DNA of 64,000 nt from Liopterus haemorrhoidalis (lineage: Eukaryota; Arthropoda; Insecta; Coleoptera; Dytiscidae). The stretch lies in the NCBI GenBank assembly GCA_963971575.1, contig OZ020622.1, positions 7,230,279-7,294,278 on the forward strand, in the 5' to 3' direction. Every line of letters starts with the position of its first letter. Positions within the stretch are counted from its first letter, which is position 1. Shown here in pieces: positions 1 through 10,879 of this stretch. Below the pieces are notes generated by a model that saw only the letters and a program-made list of their open reading frames with translations, did no database searches and was not told the DNA's origin. The position numbers and the translations under genes are program-made.

Positions 1-74
1 TGTAGAAAAGTTTAAATATCTACTGACAACGTTTAAGACTATTTGGGAAAGTATGGTTATTTCTTTAAGAAAGT

Positions 75-925
75 ATACATTTGAGAGTCCAGGCTTTATT
101 AAATATTTAGGGGTATATGTCGACAAGGAATTAAATTAGAAACTCCATGTTGATTATGTTATTATTAATGGTAAAGCTGAAGCTGAACGAATTAAAGAAA
201 TTAAATAAATATTAATAATAATTTATTAATGACATTTTTATCTATTAGAAATATTTACACGTCACTTATTACATATTTTATGTTTCCATGGATACATGTA
301 TATAACCTCTATCTCTTGCCATAGTGGTGTATCCATGGTATTATTGAGATCATCAGAGTCTCGATATTTCAATAGATTATGTGAGTGATAAGCTATGTAG
401 AACAATTTTCTTACTGAAAAATCTTGTGGACATAGTAACTAAAGATGTTCTCTTAATAGTTTATTACTTACTTTTTCAATCACATATTTCTTATGCCCTC
501 TTAGCATGGGGACACTCGTCCTCTGCTGATATAATTTTTGCATTGCAAAGACGCGCTGTGAGAATTATTGACGGCATTTCTTACAGAGCAGACTGTCAAA
601 AATCTTTTTTATCTTTGCAAATTATGACTCTGACATCACTCTACATTTTTGCATGTTTAATTTTTTTTTACAAAAATAAAAACGACTTTAAATCGTTTAA
701 TGAGATTCATAGTCATAATACTAGATACAAAAATGATATATATATATCCTAAATTCTGCCATCTATCAATATCCAGAAATAACACTACCTACTACGCTAT
801 TAAATTCTTTAATAAATTGCCAGTTAGTAAGACTTTTACCCCAAAATAAATTTGAAGTGTTTGTGAAGGATGTGTTAATTCAAAATCCATTGTACTCTGT
901 GTCCGAATATTTTGATTTAAATTTT
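75..925 (+). pseudogene. Non-LTR retrotransposon RT, C-terminal remnant
   Basis: The translation shows the RT thumb motif KYLGVYVDKELN near position 100, then at 381-752 a stretch with SHISYALLAWG, LQRRAVRII and EIHSHNTRYK, which is the typical C-terminal part of jockey/CR1-type LINE reverse transcriptases. The homology continues past the stop at 750 in another frame (FFNKLPVSKTF near 810-835). A stop codon sits in the usual LGV.LD..L.W position near 138, and there is at least one frameshift around 745, so it is a dead copy. The catalytic core would lie upstream, beyond the window edge. The family assignment rests on motif recognition; the exact clade (jockey or CR1) is uncertain. Confidence 0.75.
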
Positions 926-1067
926 TAGAATTATCATTAGTTTTTTTGTATCTGATTTAAGTAATAATTGTATCTACGTGTAACTCTTTTTGCGTAAATC
1001 TGCACTATTTGTTTGATTTTTGTTGACTGACTGTAAACGATTTAATTGTATTGTATTATGCAGGGAT

Positions 1068-1200
1068 GGGGAGTCGGAGTCGGGAGTCGGGAGTCGGGAG
1101 TCGGGAGTCGGGAGTCGGGAGTCGGGAGTCGAGGAGTCGAAGCTTTTTGGAGGAATCGGAGTCGGAGTCGGGAGTCGGAAAAAGTTATCGACTCCCGACT
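1068..1200. repeat. GGAGTCG minisatellite in the left arm of the hAT element
   Basis: There are about eight to ten head-to-tail copies of a 6-8 bp GGAGTCG/GGGAGTCG unit, ending in an inverted copy (CGACTCCCGACTC near 1188). A related array sits at 1965-2065 in the right arm. Open frames across this array on both strands are products of the repeat and not genes. Confidence 0.9.
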
Positions 1201-1563
1201 CTTTGATTACATATTTATCAAGGATGAGAACAATCCGAAACCGAAAGTAAAATACCATACTACCAGAAATTATTAAAGTACGGAAACAGGAACGACATTT
1301 TTTCTCTGTTCATGAACGAAAATGAAATTAAAAATATTCAATTCCGGTTTCCTTCACGCTTTCCAGTTAAAAATTTAATTAATCTTTAGTCATATCTAAT
1401 TTTTCTTTTTCTGTATACTTTGTTTATTATGTTAAAACGAAACTAAATTGGATTTTTATTTTCTCAAGTTGTAACGGGCTTTGTGATTATTTTATGTTTC
1501 ATGTTGGCAGCTAAAATTTATATGTCAAAAGAAAAAAGTGACATGTTATGAAAAATAAATTAT

Positions 1564-1952
1564 AGTCTGTTCCAAACGATTAGGCGGAACTAACCGAAAA
1601 TCTAGTTCCGCCTTAACCAAAGGAACAGACTTTATATAAAATACAAAACAATTTTTTTTTAATATATTTGAAAATTTGTATTAAAAATGACTCAATAGTC
1701 AAGATGAAATAAAAATGACATTTTATAAAAACAGCTCACCCAAACTCAAGATATTTAATGTAAGTATAGTCTGTTTCTTTGGTTTAAGCGGAATTAGATA
1801 TCGAAATCTACTAACTTTTAAGGATTGAATGAAGCTTTGTATCATTTTGTTTAACAAAAGCCCACTTTGATAGTTAAAAAGTGAACTCGTGATAAATTAA
1901 GAAAATAAAAATTCCATTTAGTTCCGCTTAAACATTTGGAATAGACTTTACA
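1564..1952. repeat. Nested inverted-repeat block inside the hAT element
   Basis: A roughly 30-bp motif (AGTCTGTTCCAAACGATTAGG..GGAACTA) occurs four times in alternating orientation: about 1564-1595 (+), 1598-1632 (-), 1769-1797 (+) and 1918-1952 (-). The outermost copies form an imperfect terminal inverted repeat, so this may be a second MITE inserted in the hAT element or a subterminal repeat of it. No clear target duplication was seen. Confidence 0.6.
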
Positions 1953-2077
1953 ATTTTCCAGTGAAAGGAGTCGGGAGTCGGAGTCGGAGTCGGAGTCGAT
2001 TTTCGAAAATACCGACTCCGGAGTCGAGAGTCGGGAGTCGATAATTTTTCTGTCGACTCCCCATCCCTGGTATTATG

Positions 2078-2651
2078 GTCAATAAATAAATATACATATA
2101 CATATATGCATATACATTAATAAATAAAAATACTTTTCCTTCAGGTCGGTAGAAAATTTTAAAATTTTGCCAAAATGTTTATCACAATGAAATGGAACCA
2201 GTATTGAAGTGATATGATTTGAATATAACTGTAATTAATTAATTAGTACATAGTATACTTCCGTTGTATTACATTGCATAATTCTGTCCCATATTTTACT
2301 AGGATAGTTTGACAGTTCTGTTAATGCAACAAAGAACATATTACAATATTAATTAGCACATCTGACTAATTATTACTCTAATAATTATATGAAAGAGTAA
2401 AATGGAACATAGCATATTTTATAAAGATTACATTTAGCTTTTGATTGTGAATATTGGAAACATATATATTAGATTAATTCGACCATACACGAAGAGATCA
2501 AATAGTATGCCGAATTCAAACAGTACTCAAAGCTAGCGACCATTTTTCTAGTTTAATAGTTAATACCGTTGAAATAATTTAGTTGGTGTATTTTCCATCC
2601 GGTGAAACTAAATCTAAAATCACTTCGTTCCATCGTTGCTTCGGGTCCATC
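2078..2651. other. No recognisable feature
   Basis: AT-rich sequence with short ATATAC runs at the left edge. I see no coding homology, inverted ends or repeat shared with the rest of the window. Confidence 0.6.
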
Positions 2652-3023
2652 CAGGGCCATCTTAGGCCATACAGGGGCCCTTGGGCACACCGAGTTTGGG
2701 GCCCTTTTAGAAAGTAAAAAAAAATGTGAATGAAAACATCAGTATGTACTTTTATTAAGTGACTTTATTGGTTATTATGGTTAGCTTTATACAAATCAAA
2801 TACAAGTGAAGTGATTACTATTTTGAGAATTGGAGTTACGTTAATGATGATGAATTTTTCCGGAATTTCTGTTGTGCAAAATCTTCTATTATGTCCTCAA
2901 AGCCTAATTTTTGAAGAATATCACTTTCTATGCACATGATTGACAAATTAGTAAGTCGTTGTTGTAACATGGACGTTCGTAATTCATTTTTTATTCTTTT
3001 TAGCCGTGAAAATGAGCGCTACA
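2652..3023 (-). pseudogene. hAT transposase C-terminus with one transposon end
   Basis: Read on the minus strand from 3023 to the stop at 2836, the frame is open. It contains RSFSRLKRIKNELR, MLQQRLTNLSI and KLGFEDIIEDFAQQK, which is the hAT C-terminal dimerisation (hATC) region of ZBED-like transposases. Downstream of the stop the sequence runs to a terminus reading CAGGGCCATCTTAGGCC at 2652, a typical hAT end. Everything upstream of the dimerisation domain, including the catalytic residues, is missing. The terminal 190 bp recur at 16590-16776. A hAT transposase fragment is well supported; the autonomous parent cannot be named. Confidence 0.85.
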
Positions 3024-4140
3024 ACTAGTGACCATAATCTCATCTTAATCTTAATCTCATCATACATCTCATCTGGTTTTCGATTAACATTTAAATTTAG
3101 AATTTTTAATACCCAGTATCATATTTAGGCTTCGAGTTAACTTTGAAAATTATCAATAGAACAGAAACTGGCCTCCGGTTTATATATATGAATATATAAT
3201 TTCGTCCTGCACGAACGTTAACAAGCGTGTGGATGATGCCACCCTGTCGGCGGGATGAACGTTAAATCTTCTAATAAATATATTAAATTAGGTCTGTCCA
3301 TAGAGTAATTGCCAACTGTTTATTATCATTAAACGCAACGTAAATTTTAACGTAATAAACTATAGGAAATTACAACGAACAGTCCTATTAATAACTAAAC
3401 ATTTCGACTGTTTATTTTATCCTTCGCAATTAAACATCTCTAAATGTATCAAGAAAAATCTCTTACATTCTTTCTTGTGTAAATTTGTCTTTTATACATT
3501 TTCATAACTAATTACAGCTAATAAATACTGAACTTGAGTCACAATTTATCAAAATATCAGATTATATATTTTTCAGGATCGATACAGACCGACAGAATTA
3601 ACGTTAAGAATTTCATTTAAGGAGTTGTTCGTCGAGTACACGAAAAGAACATTATAAAACAATATCTTAATGTACTTTTCAAAATTAGAACGGATTATTA
3701 CAAGACGTTGTCAGTCAGAAAAAGTTTTAAAAGATGTCACTAAAGGTTACATTTAAAATTAAAGGTGAGAAAAGTAAACATTTCATTTAAGAAGCAATTT
3801 AATAAAATAATAATTTAGAAATTGATATTTTCGTTACTACACTCTGGTTATTCTATACTGATTTGTGTTTAAACTTGAATCTCTCTAAAGGAAATTGTAA
3901 TGTAAATGTTATGTCAAGGTTTTGGGCGTCAACGATATTTGTTACTGAACTGTAAGCATCGAAATATCACTCCTATGATTCAGGTGAGTCTGTAATGTAT
4001 CCTGTGCAAGAGATCCAAGGCATAACATAAGAGTGAGACACAAATGCTGTGTCCATAGAGGTTCGAAATGTTAAGACAGATTATGCGTTTCAACGGTATT
4101 TGTAATGTGACCCATATAAGCCAAACCTGAACCAACCGGC
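3024..4140. other. No recognisable feature
   Basis: No coding homology or inverted ends seen. A short pair of AACGTTAA-type words around 3205-3275 is not long enough to call a TIR. Confidence 0.5.
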
Positions 4141-4740
4141 TTATTCTAACATGGCCCGAGCCTCTCTACGTCTCCCTTGTGGGTTCCAATCTAGAGTCGT
4201 TTTACTGATAGACAAAGGGTTGTTCCTTAAGGTATGGCCTATCCATCTCCACTTCCGCTGTTTTATCAGAATGTCTATGGGGCTTTGGTAGGTTCTCTCC
4301 CAAAGGCGAGTGTTGATAATAACGTCAGGCCAAAATATGCGTAATATTCTACGCAAACAAGAATTCACGAACACTTGAAGACGATGGATAATGGATCTAG
4401 AAGTTTTCCAAGTTTAACTTCCTTATAATAGGACCGACATGATATTAGAATCGAATATTCTTTTTTTTTGTGGCATACTGCGAAGTGTTCCAAACATTTT
4501 TCAGCATATTGAAAGCATGCCTAGCTTTGTTAATCATATTTTTAACATCCTCTTCGGTACCTCCAGTTTTGCTTGAGACAACGCTTCCGAGATAAGTAAA
4601 AATTTCGACGTCTTCAATAAGGTGATCGTTAATGCGGCAGTTTTCTTGTTGAGTGGAGCCTAATCGATGGATTTCGTCTTCTTAATGTTCATTGCGAGGC
4701 CTACCGATTGCGCCTCCTTTACGATAGAATCTAGTTGATA
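4141..4740 (-). pseudogene. Non-LTR retrotransposon RT C-terminal part
   Basis: Minus-strand translation gives, in order, GLAMNIKKTKS, then EDVEIFTYLGSVVSSKTGG, then INKARHAFNMLKNVW, then LRRILRIFWPD and KQRKWRWIGHTLR. These are the thumb and C-terminal motifs of LINE endonuclease-reverse transcriptase proteins. At least two frameshifts (near 4680 and 4445) and stops break it. The palm motifs and the 5' half are absent. It ends at 4141 without a visible poly-A tail. It belongs to a different family from the RT remnants at 10.9, 29.4 and 30.5 kb, judged by sequence. Confidence 0.8.
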
Positions 4741-5892
4741 ATTCACCGTCTTAAAATTGTAAACAAGCCAATTCCATTTTAAATGATGAATTTGGATCTT
4801 ATTTAATTCTTTTCCGGTATAGACACAAAGATTTTCTTTTGTTATCTTTTCTATCTCATTAGAATTACTGAAACCATTGGTTAGTCGTTATATAAGATCC
4901 ATATAAGATCCACATAAGATCCGAGAAACGTAAGTTACTGAGACATACCATAAATATTACATCCATATTGATTTAAAATGTTAAATGTAACAAAAATTGT
5001 TTGCAATTTTGGACTTAAACTTTCCCTGTTTAAGTGTACTGAATAACCTTCCGTTTCACTTTTAAACGGCAGTGCTGATCATATTGATTTCATGTAACTC
5101 TCGCCCAGATTTTACGTAAATGCAAAAGCACTTAACTGTGCCTCTATCAGCATAAAAGCACGTAGGATGGTGGCAAAAATAACACCAATTAACGATGAAA
5201 TCAACTACTAATTGATATGATAATGAGCTGTACTCACAAATGGTAACTGCCATGTTACCGAAATTGCTTAGAATTATATCTAATGACAAAAACCGCTATT
5301 GTTTCCAAAATTAGGGTAAATTTTATACAAAAAATAGCATTGTAATATTTAACCTTACTTCAGAAGAATTCATTAGAAGTACTGATCAAAGATGGGCTAG
5401 AAATATTGAGGGCCTTTGAAAGACTGGATGTCATCCTGGGGCAAACAAGTAAATATCGCTTTTGATGTATTATATTATAAGAAAATAATAACAAATATGT
5501 TGGAAATAAATTTAAGAAGATGACAATGCTAGAAGATGAAAAGGGCTCAAGATGGGTGGTACGAAAGGGGATAAATAAGGCCAAAATAAGGGCCAAATAA
5601 GGGAGTATTCAAAAAAATAAAATGTGTGATATTAAAAGAAAGCTCTTAAGACGAAGATTAGGAAACAAAAAGTAGCGTTTAGTATTTTTTAATTTTAACA
5701 CGATTTTTTCCAAAGATGTACTAAATAAAATTTTTGTCCCACACCATTTAACGCAAGGAAATATACTAAAAATTAAAATAAATCTAGGTAGTGTACATTG
5801 ATCTAAACTGGAAAAGTACGAGAGGAATTTTTGATCAGGTTTCATTTTTGAAAAATATTGCAGTTTGTTTTTATAAATTTTTATTATTTTTT
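4741..5892. other. No recognisable feature
   Basis: Short open frames on the minus strand at 5062-5845 have no motif I recognise. Their composition follows the local A/T bias, so I do not call them genes. Confidence 0.5.
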
Positions 5893-6720
5893 AGGGTTTT
5901 GTAGGTATGACAAAATAACTCTTATACCGTGATCTTTTCGTCTGTCTGTCTGTCTGTTTGTTCGATAAAAATTGTAGCCAAACGGCTAAACCTAGAGAGT
6001 TGAAATTTGTTATACTTATACAACTCTTTGACCCGCATATAAATACTAAAATATCTAAAAAACATATCACCCTAAAAATATGAACAAATATGGGCTCATC
6101 GAAAAAAAAATATATATATTTTTTTTATTCTGAGTAGGGTATCAAATGAAAGCCCTTAGTACGTGGATTAACGATCAAAATTTTATTTTTCAAAATAAAT
6201 TATTTTGAAGCGAATTTTTCCAAAATTGTGCAAAAAAAAAATTGTCCCAAGCCCTGTAGCTCAGATGGTTTAAACTAAAAATCTGAAAAAAATCTAAGTA
6301 ATGTACATTGGTGTGAACCGGAATAGTACAACACAGGAATTTTTGATTTTTTGTACAGGAATTTTTGATAAAATTATGTTTTCGGAAAATAATGCATTTT
6401 TGTGTTTTTTTGTTGACGATGTAAAATATTTAATACGTTATGTAACACAGTAAACAATTAAGCTTTGATAGTCTAGTGGTTAGCATTCTCGCTTCTTAAA
6501 TTGAAAACTAGGGTTCGCTTCCAGTCTGGAGTCAATTTTGTTTTTTGTTTTTTTTTGCATTTTTATTTTGTTTAAATTATTTTGTCAAAATTCTAGTTAT
6601 ATTTTGGCAAATGTTGCACTTATGACTTAAAACAACCAATGGAAGCCATAGGCATACACAATCTTAATGAACCTAGCTATATAAAAAAAAAAAAAATACT
6701 GCACATATTTAGAAACCTAA
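5893..6720 (+). repeat. Dispersed repeat A, copy 1 (with tRNA-like segment)
   Basis: This starts with GGGTTTTGTAGGTATGACA, followed by a GTCTGTCTG tract. Then come the conserved blocks GAGTTGAAATTTG, GACCCGCATATAAA, CCTTAGTACGTGGATTAACG and AATGTACATTGGTGTGAACC. The same order recurs on the minus strand at 50700-51690 and 52900-53475 and on the plus strand at 61850-62345. Copies 1 and 2 also share a tRNA-like segment and the 3' part (TATGACTTAAAACAACCAAT near 6625). No transposase is seen; it may be a composite SINE-like or non-autonomous element. Confidence 0.8.
6461..6534 (+). other. tRNA-like segment within repeat A
   Basis: TAGTCTAGTGGTTAGCA resembles a pol III A box region, and AGGGTTCGCTTCC, about 45 bp downstream, resembles a B box. 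An acceptor stem does not pair convincingly, so this is a tRNA-derived (SINE-like) head and not a working tRNA gene. Copy 2 has a diverged counterpart at 50991-51067. Confidence 0.6.
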
Positions 6721-6764
6721 ATAATGGTATTAGGCATTCGAATTAAAATAACTAAGTTTAATAA

Positions 6765-6975
6765 TTAATTTTGCTACTACTATATCTTTTCGTTTCTCAT
6801 TATTTCTATTATAATAACAATTCTTCGATATATGACCTAATTTACTGCATATATAACAATTCTTATTTCTATCACCATAAAATTTTGATCTTGCTTTAAA
6901 AACTTGGTCTCCTTTTCTATCGATTTCTTTATTATCTCTTTCCTCTGCCAGTAGTGCATTTTTTACTTGTTGGGG
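6765..6975 (-). pseudogene. Ty1-copia-like Gag zinc-knuckle remnant
   Basis: On the minus strand the reading KNALLAEE is followed by KFYGDRNKNCYICSKLGH and ISKNC. This gives a complete CCHC zinc knuckle (C-X2-C-X4-H-X4-C) with upstream sequence resembling copia-type Gag. The knuckle would bind the element RNA in a virus-like particle. The frame has no start, and Pol motifs are absent on either side, so it is an isolated fragment. The copia assignment is less certain than the zinc knuckle itself. Confidence 0.6.
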
Positions 6976-8700
6976 TTATATACAAAATAATTAGATTTTA
7001 ATGTCTCTTTAAATTTGCCTGAGTGTGTAGAACCAATATTCCCAGACATCCAGCATTATGTTGACTTCTTTAACTTATTAAATATCTACAAAACCCTGAA
7101 ATGTGTAAAAATTTACACTTTTCTTTAATTAAGGACAAGAAATGGTTGAAAAAAAATTATCATAAAAAATACAACAAAATTAACAATTCCTAACTCTGTT
7201 AGTTAGGCTAGGTTTAGTTAGTGAAAATCTAGGACATCATAAGACGCAAAGCTCGAAGTAAGCGTAAAGAAGTTTTTGTAAAAAAAAAATACTTTTTTTG
7301 GCCAGTCTTTGGCCAGTCGTTGTCAACACTGCCCACCATTCGGTCATAGGCTGTAACATATACACACAAATAGAATTTTAGGAAGGTGAACATATGAACT
7401 GCACGCCACTGGCCTCTAGAAATGTAGACTGCTCACTTCAGACATGTGATCCTTTCAATTATGCCGCTATCATTTGCTGTCTGATCCACAAATTTGTCTT
7501 ACCATCTAGTGTCATTGCTCTTTATTCGAATTCATCCGATTTTTGTGTGAAAGTGAGGATTTCACCATAGACGTAATGCACACTGATCAAATACTCTTTT
7601 AAAGCAGACAGAAAAATCACCTTTTAATAAGTTCTTTAGATTTCAGAAGGCTGCCAATCCTAAACCAATTTTTCTATTAATCTATGAATTTCATACACAG
7701 GATTAAAAATGTGATTTCAAGATTATAATTCTACTTGTTCTGACTGAAATTGTAGAATTACAAACTTAAAAATCTCATTACATTTCCCTGTTTTCTGTAA
7801 GTTTTCTCTTAAAACTTCAAGTTAAACAAGATGTTGGTATGAGATGATACTTGAAATCTATATTCCCCGCAGCATACGTTCGCATCCTTGTACCATTTTG
7901 TCTTTGTTCCTGAAGCTATGTTAGAGATATCTGTTCCTTCAACTACAAACTTGAACAATATCGATATCAACGAATGTTTCACAAGAATATTAGTAACTTA
8001 GGTTCTTGAGGCTAATGCTCAATTAATACACGTGCATTTTACTCAAAGCTTTGAAGTAACAAAGATCCACTACAGTATATATACTTTTATATGCAGATTT
8101 GTTTAAGACATCAGACGAGCTGAATTTTGAACTATACATCAAGATAGAGGATAGTCATTTTTCTCGAAAAATTGACGTGTAAGCAGCTTGGGAACATTTT
8201 GTTGAACAAAGTTTACCTAGATAATTAAATGGTACTACTACAATTTTCCGGAACAAACTAAGAGTATAGGATATCATAAACAACTTTAATTTTTGAAATG
8301 AGAACTAATGCCGTATTGGTTTTCTTCAATACGAAAACCAATACGAACCAATTCGATTCTTTGGAAATTTAATTGGCGTGTTAACTACTCACTTATGCGA
8401 GCCCTGTCCACTTTCAGTTGGCCCAGCTATGAAATTTTCAGTTTCTTTAGAAATTATTAAATAATAAGTAAAAGTAAATGCTGCTTTGTACATTTTTTGA
8501 CAATATAATCATATTGAAGCAATATATCATCAATATATCATATGAAGCAAAGGGGTCAAAATTTATTCCGTAATATTTAATTTGTGATTATAAAAATAAT
8601 ATTCGTAAAACAAATGTATTTTTTGAGTTCATGTATTCTTGTACTTTATATAAAATAACTGGGTTTTTGCGGTAGCTATGCGTAGTAGGCGTTGGAAAAC
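6976..8700. other. No recognisable feature
   Basis: AT-rich, with no coding homology seen on either strand and no inverted ends. The last 60 bp before the Tc1 relic may hold its untranslated leader or terminus, but I could not find a matching right end. Confidence 0.5.
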
Positions 8701-8760
8701 AAAGTTTGTTTATTGACTGTGATGTATTAAAGGTGTTAAGTCTAAATAATTTTAAAACAT

Positions 8761-9660
8761 GGGCAGATCATTGTGAACTTAGCAAAAACAGGAAAAAACA
8801 ATTCCGAAATCGGAAAATTATTAGGTTTGTCAAGATACAGTATTAGAAATATTGTAAAATTGTACAAAACAAGTGATTCAGTTGCCCCAAAGCCCCAGTA
8901 CGTGAAGAAAACTACACTGACGGACAATGACAAACGTGCATTGAAAAGAATTATTAAGGATAACAGACGTGCTAACTACAGTCAATTGAGTGTACTGTGG
9001 AGCGATGTTGTTGGAAGACGTGTTTCAAGGTCTACATGTCATAAGGAAGCTAAAAAATTAGGATTTGGAACTTATAAAGTAATATTTTTTGAATCGGACT
9101 CTTAAATGTATATTTACAGAAATTTATAAAACTTTCTTAGGCCAAGGATAAACCATTGTTGACGTCTAAGTAAAAGAAAAACAGGTGAAATGGGCAAGAG
9201 AACATAAAATATGGAATTGTGAAAAGTGGAACAGCGTGCAATGGAGCAATGAGTCTAGGTTTGAAGTCTGTGTAGGGGACAACCGGAGCAGAGTTGTTCG
9301 TCAGAAACATGAAGCATATCATTCCGATTGCTTGAAAAGGAAGGTGAAATTTCCAGCATCTGTCATGGTGTGGGATTCAATGTCTGCAAGAGGTGTAGGA
9401 AAACTTCACTTTATCGATGGCATTGTTAACACAGCCAAATATTTAAGTATTTTAGAGGAGTCTCTGTTGCCAACTATGGAACATGCATTAATCTCTGGGG
9501 AGGATTTTATTTTTCAACAAGATGGAGCCGCTTGCCATACGTGAAAAAAATCTTTGAAATGGTTCCGTGATCATTCTATTCCACTTTTAGAGTGGGTTTC
9601 AAGTAGCCCAGACTTATCCCCCATGAAAGATGGAATAATGGTAGGCCTGTGAACAACTAC
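8761..9660 (+). pseudogene. Tc1-like transposase, broken, with intron-like insert
   Basis: The plus strand shows the paired helix-turn-helix N-terminus (LAKTGKNNSEIGKLLGLSRY), the linker region with RRANYSQL and VSRSTCHKEAKKLGF, then after a gap KWAREHKIWN, QWSNESRF (first catalytic region), VMVWDSMSARG and FQQDGAACHT (second catalytic aspartate), and SSSPDLSPM near 9605-9630. The order fits a Tc1 transposase (usually about 340 aa) that stops just before the third acidic residue. Defects include a shift right after the ATG near 8759, a stop in SK*K near 9166 with a frame change, a TGA after ACHT at 9542, and 3' truncation. A 62-bp GT..AG segment at 9079-9140 interrupts GFGTYK/AKDKPLL. TIRs were not found. 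Confidence 0.85.
9079..9140 (+). other. Candidate short intron in Tc1 transposase
   Basis: The segment begins GTAATATT and ends TTTCTTAG. Its removal joins FGTYK to AKDKPLLTSK in one frame, exactly the conserved YKA.(K/E)KPLL junction of this Tc1 group. The size (62 bp) is typical of insect introns. It contains stops in the reading frame. The alternative is a chance GT..AG insertion in a decaying copy. Confidence 0.5.
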
Positions 9661-10300
9661 TGCATGGGAAAAAAAATTGTGCTGTAAATGGGATGAATAA
9701 GTAAAGATATATCTATTGCACAATGTTTTTGTGTTTAATTATTAAATATCATGCAATATCTAAATATTTGATAATGTATCAAAACATGTTTTTAATCCAA
9801 AATCCTTTAAACTCATAATAAAATTCATTAAAGTCTCAACAAATTTATTCTGAACTAATTTAAAAAATCTTGTATTAACTCTTTTCATCCGGGATTAACA
9901 AGGGACATCAACAGCTGACTCCCTATCTCGAAGGGTCTGTCATTTCGCAACTGCTTCAAATCATGTTGAAAGTTGAGTTAATTCAGTGATTTGCAACGCA
10001 AACTCCTTAAGGCGATAACCTGATAAAACAGGTCAAAGTTGATACTGTAAATCGATTCTTAACATTGTCATTTAGAAAATTATTACGGAAAGAATTTTTT
10101 TATATCAGAAATATCAGATCTTTTACAAGATTTAGTTTAAAGTACATAGAATGGTTTGAAAATGTTTGATCACGTAGATTCGTAGTGCTCAACCAGGGTG
10201 CCGCGGCAAGAAAGGGTGCTTATCATAGGGCTGGTGGTAACTTCGTAGAATTAATACTGATAGAATACGGAGAAATGAAGGTACAATGCCTTCACATTTT
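9661..10300. other. No recognisable feature
   Basis: No homology or repeat recognised between the two Tc1-type relics. Confidence 0.5.
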
Positions 10301-10310
10301 CATATTTATA

Positions 10311-10851
10311 CACACACCAGCAAATTTAAAGGAACAGATTGAAAATTATGTTTTTTTTTTTTTAATTTATTATTTTGTAGCCTATCTAGATTACTTTTAA
10401 TGCTCTCCTAAACAATGAACGAAGATTGTATCAACGCCAAGGAGAATGCACCATTTAATTTTGCTACTACTGTATCTTTTGGTGGAGGTTCAATTATGGT
10501 GTGGGGTGGAATATGTTTGGGAGCTAGCACAGAGTTAGTGGTGATTGACGGCGGAGCGTTAACTGCAGATATGTACATCAGAGATATTCTTCAAGACCAT
10601 GTTGTACCTTTTGCCTCATATATCGGAGAAAATTCCACCCTAATGCAGGATAATGCGCACCCACACGTCGCCCACTGTGTAACAGACTTTTTAAATCAAG
10701 TGGGTATAACAACAATGGGTTGGCCAACGTGCTCCCCTGACTTCAACCCGATTGAACATTATTCCAAAAAACATCGTACTAGAAGATTACCTGAGAGATG
10801 TAAACAATATGTACACTACAGAGAAAATAATTAGTTTTTTATGTCGGTGTG
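10311..10851 (+). mobile_element. Tc1-like element, copy 1, internally deleted
   Basis: The left end CACACACCAGCAAATTTAAA follows a TA at 10309-10310; the right end ..GTCGGTGTG is followed by TATATA. The coding part (10415-10834) carries FGGGSIMVWGGI, IGENSTLMQDNAHPHVAH (second catalytic Asp) and SPDFNPIEH (end of the DDE domain). It then jumps straight into 3' noncoding sequence (KKHRTRRLP is the element's own 3' region read through). Compared with copy 2 (39800-40638), this copy lacks the C-terminal coding segment but keeps the QDNAHPH segment that copy 2 lost. The N-terminal HTH half is absent from both. Non-functional. Confidence 0.85.
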
Positions 10852-10879
10852 TATATATAAATCAATTCAAAATCAAGTC

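Larger units (their letters stand above)
1053..2077. mobile_element. hAT-type non-autonomous element with 8-bp TSD
   Basis: The element (1061-2069) begins CAGGGATGGGGAGTCG and ends CGACTCCCCATCCCTG, a clear terminal inverted repeat. It is flanked by identical 8-bp duplications GTATTATG (1053-1060 and 2070-2077), the hallmark of hAT insertion. No transposase is visible inside. Both ends are built from GGAGTCG-type repeats in inverted orientation, and the interior carries inverted motifs near 1564-1952. It inserted just downstream of the RT remnant. The boundaries can be read directly; the hAT assignment comes from TSD length and TIR start. Confidence 0.9.

Noticed and set aside
974..1276. Open frames on both strands through 1020-1258
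   Set aside because: They follow the GGAGTCG minisatellite and code for simple SRES/TPDS repeats; no gene-like content.
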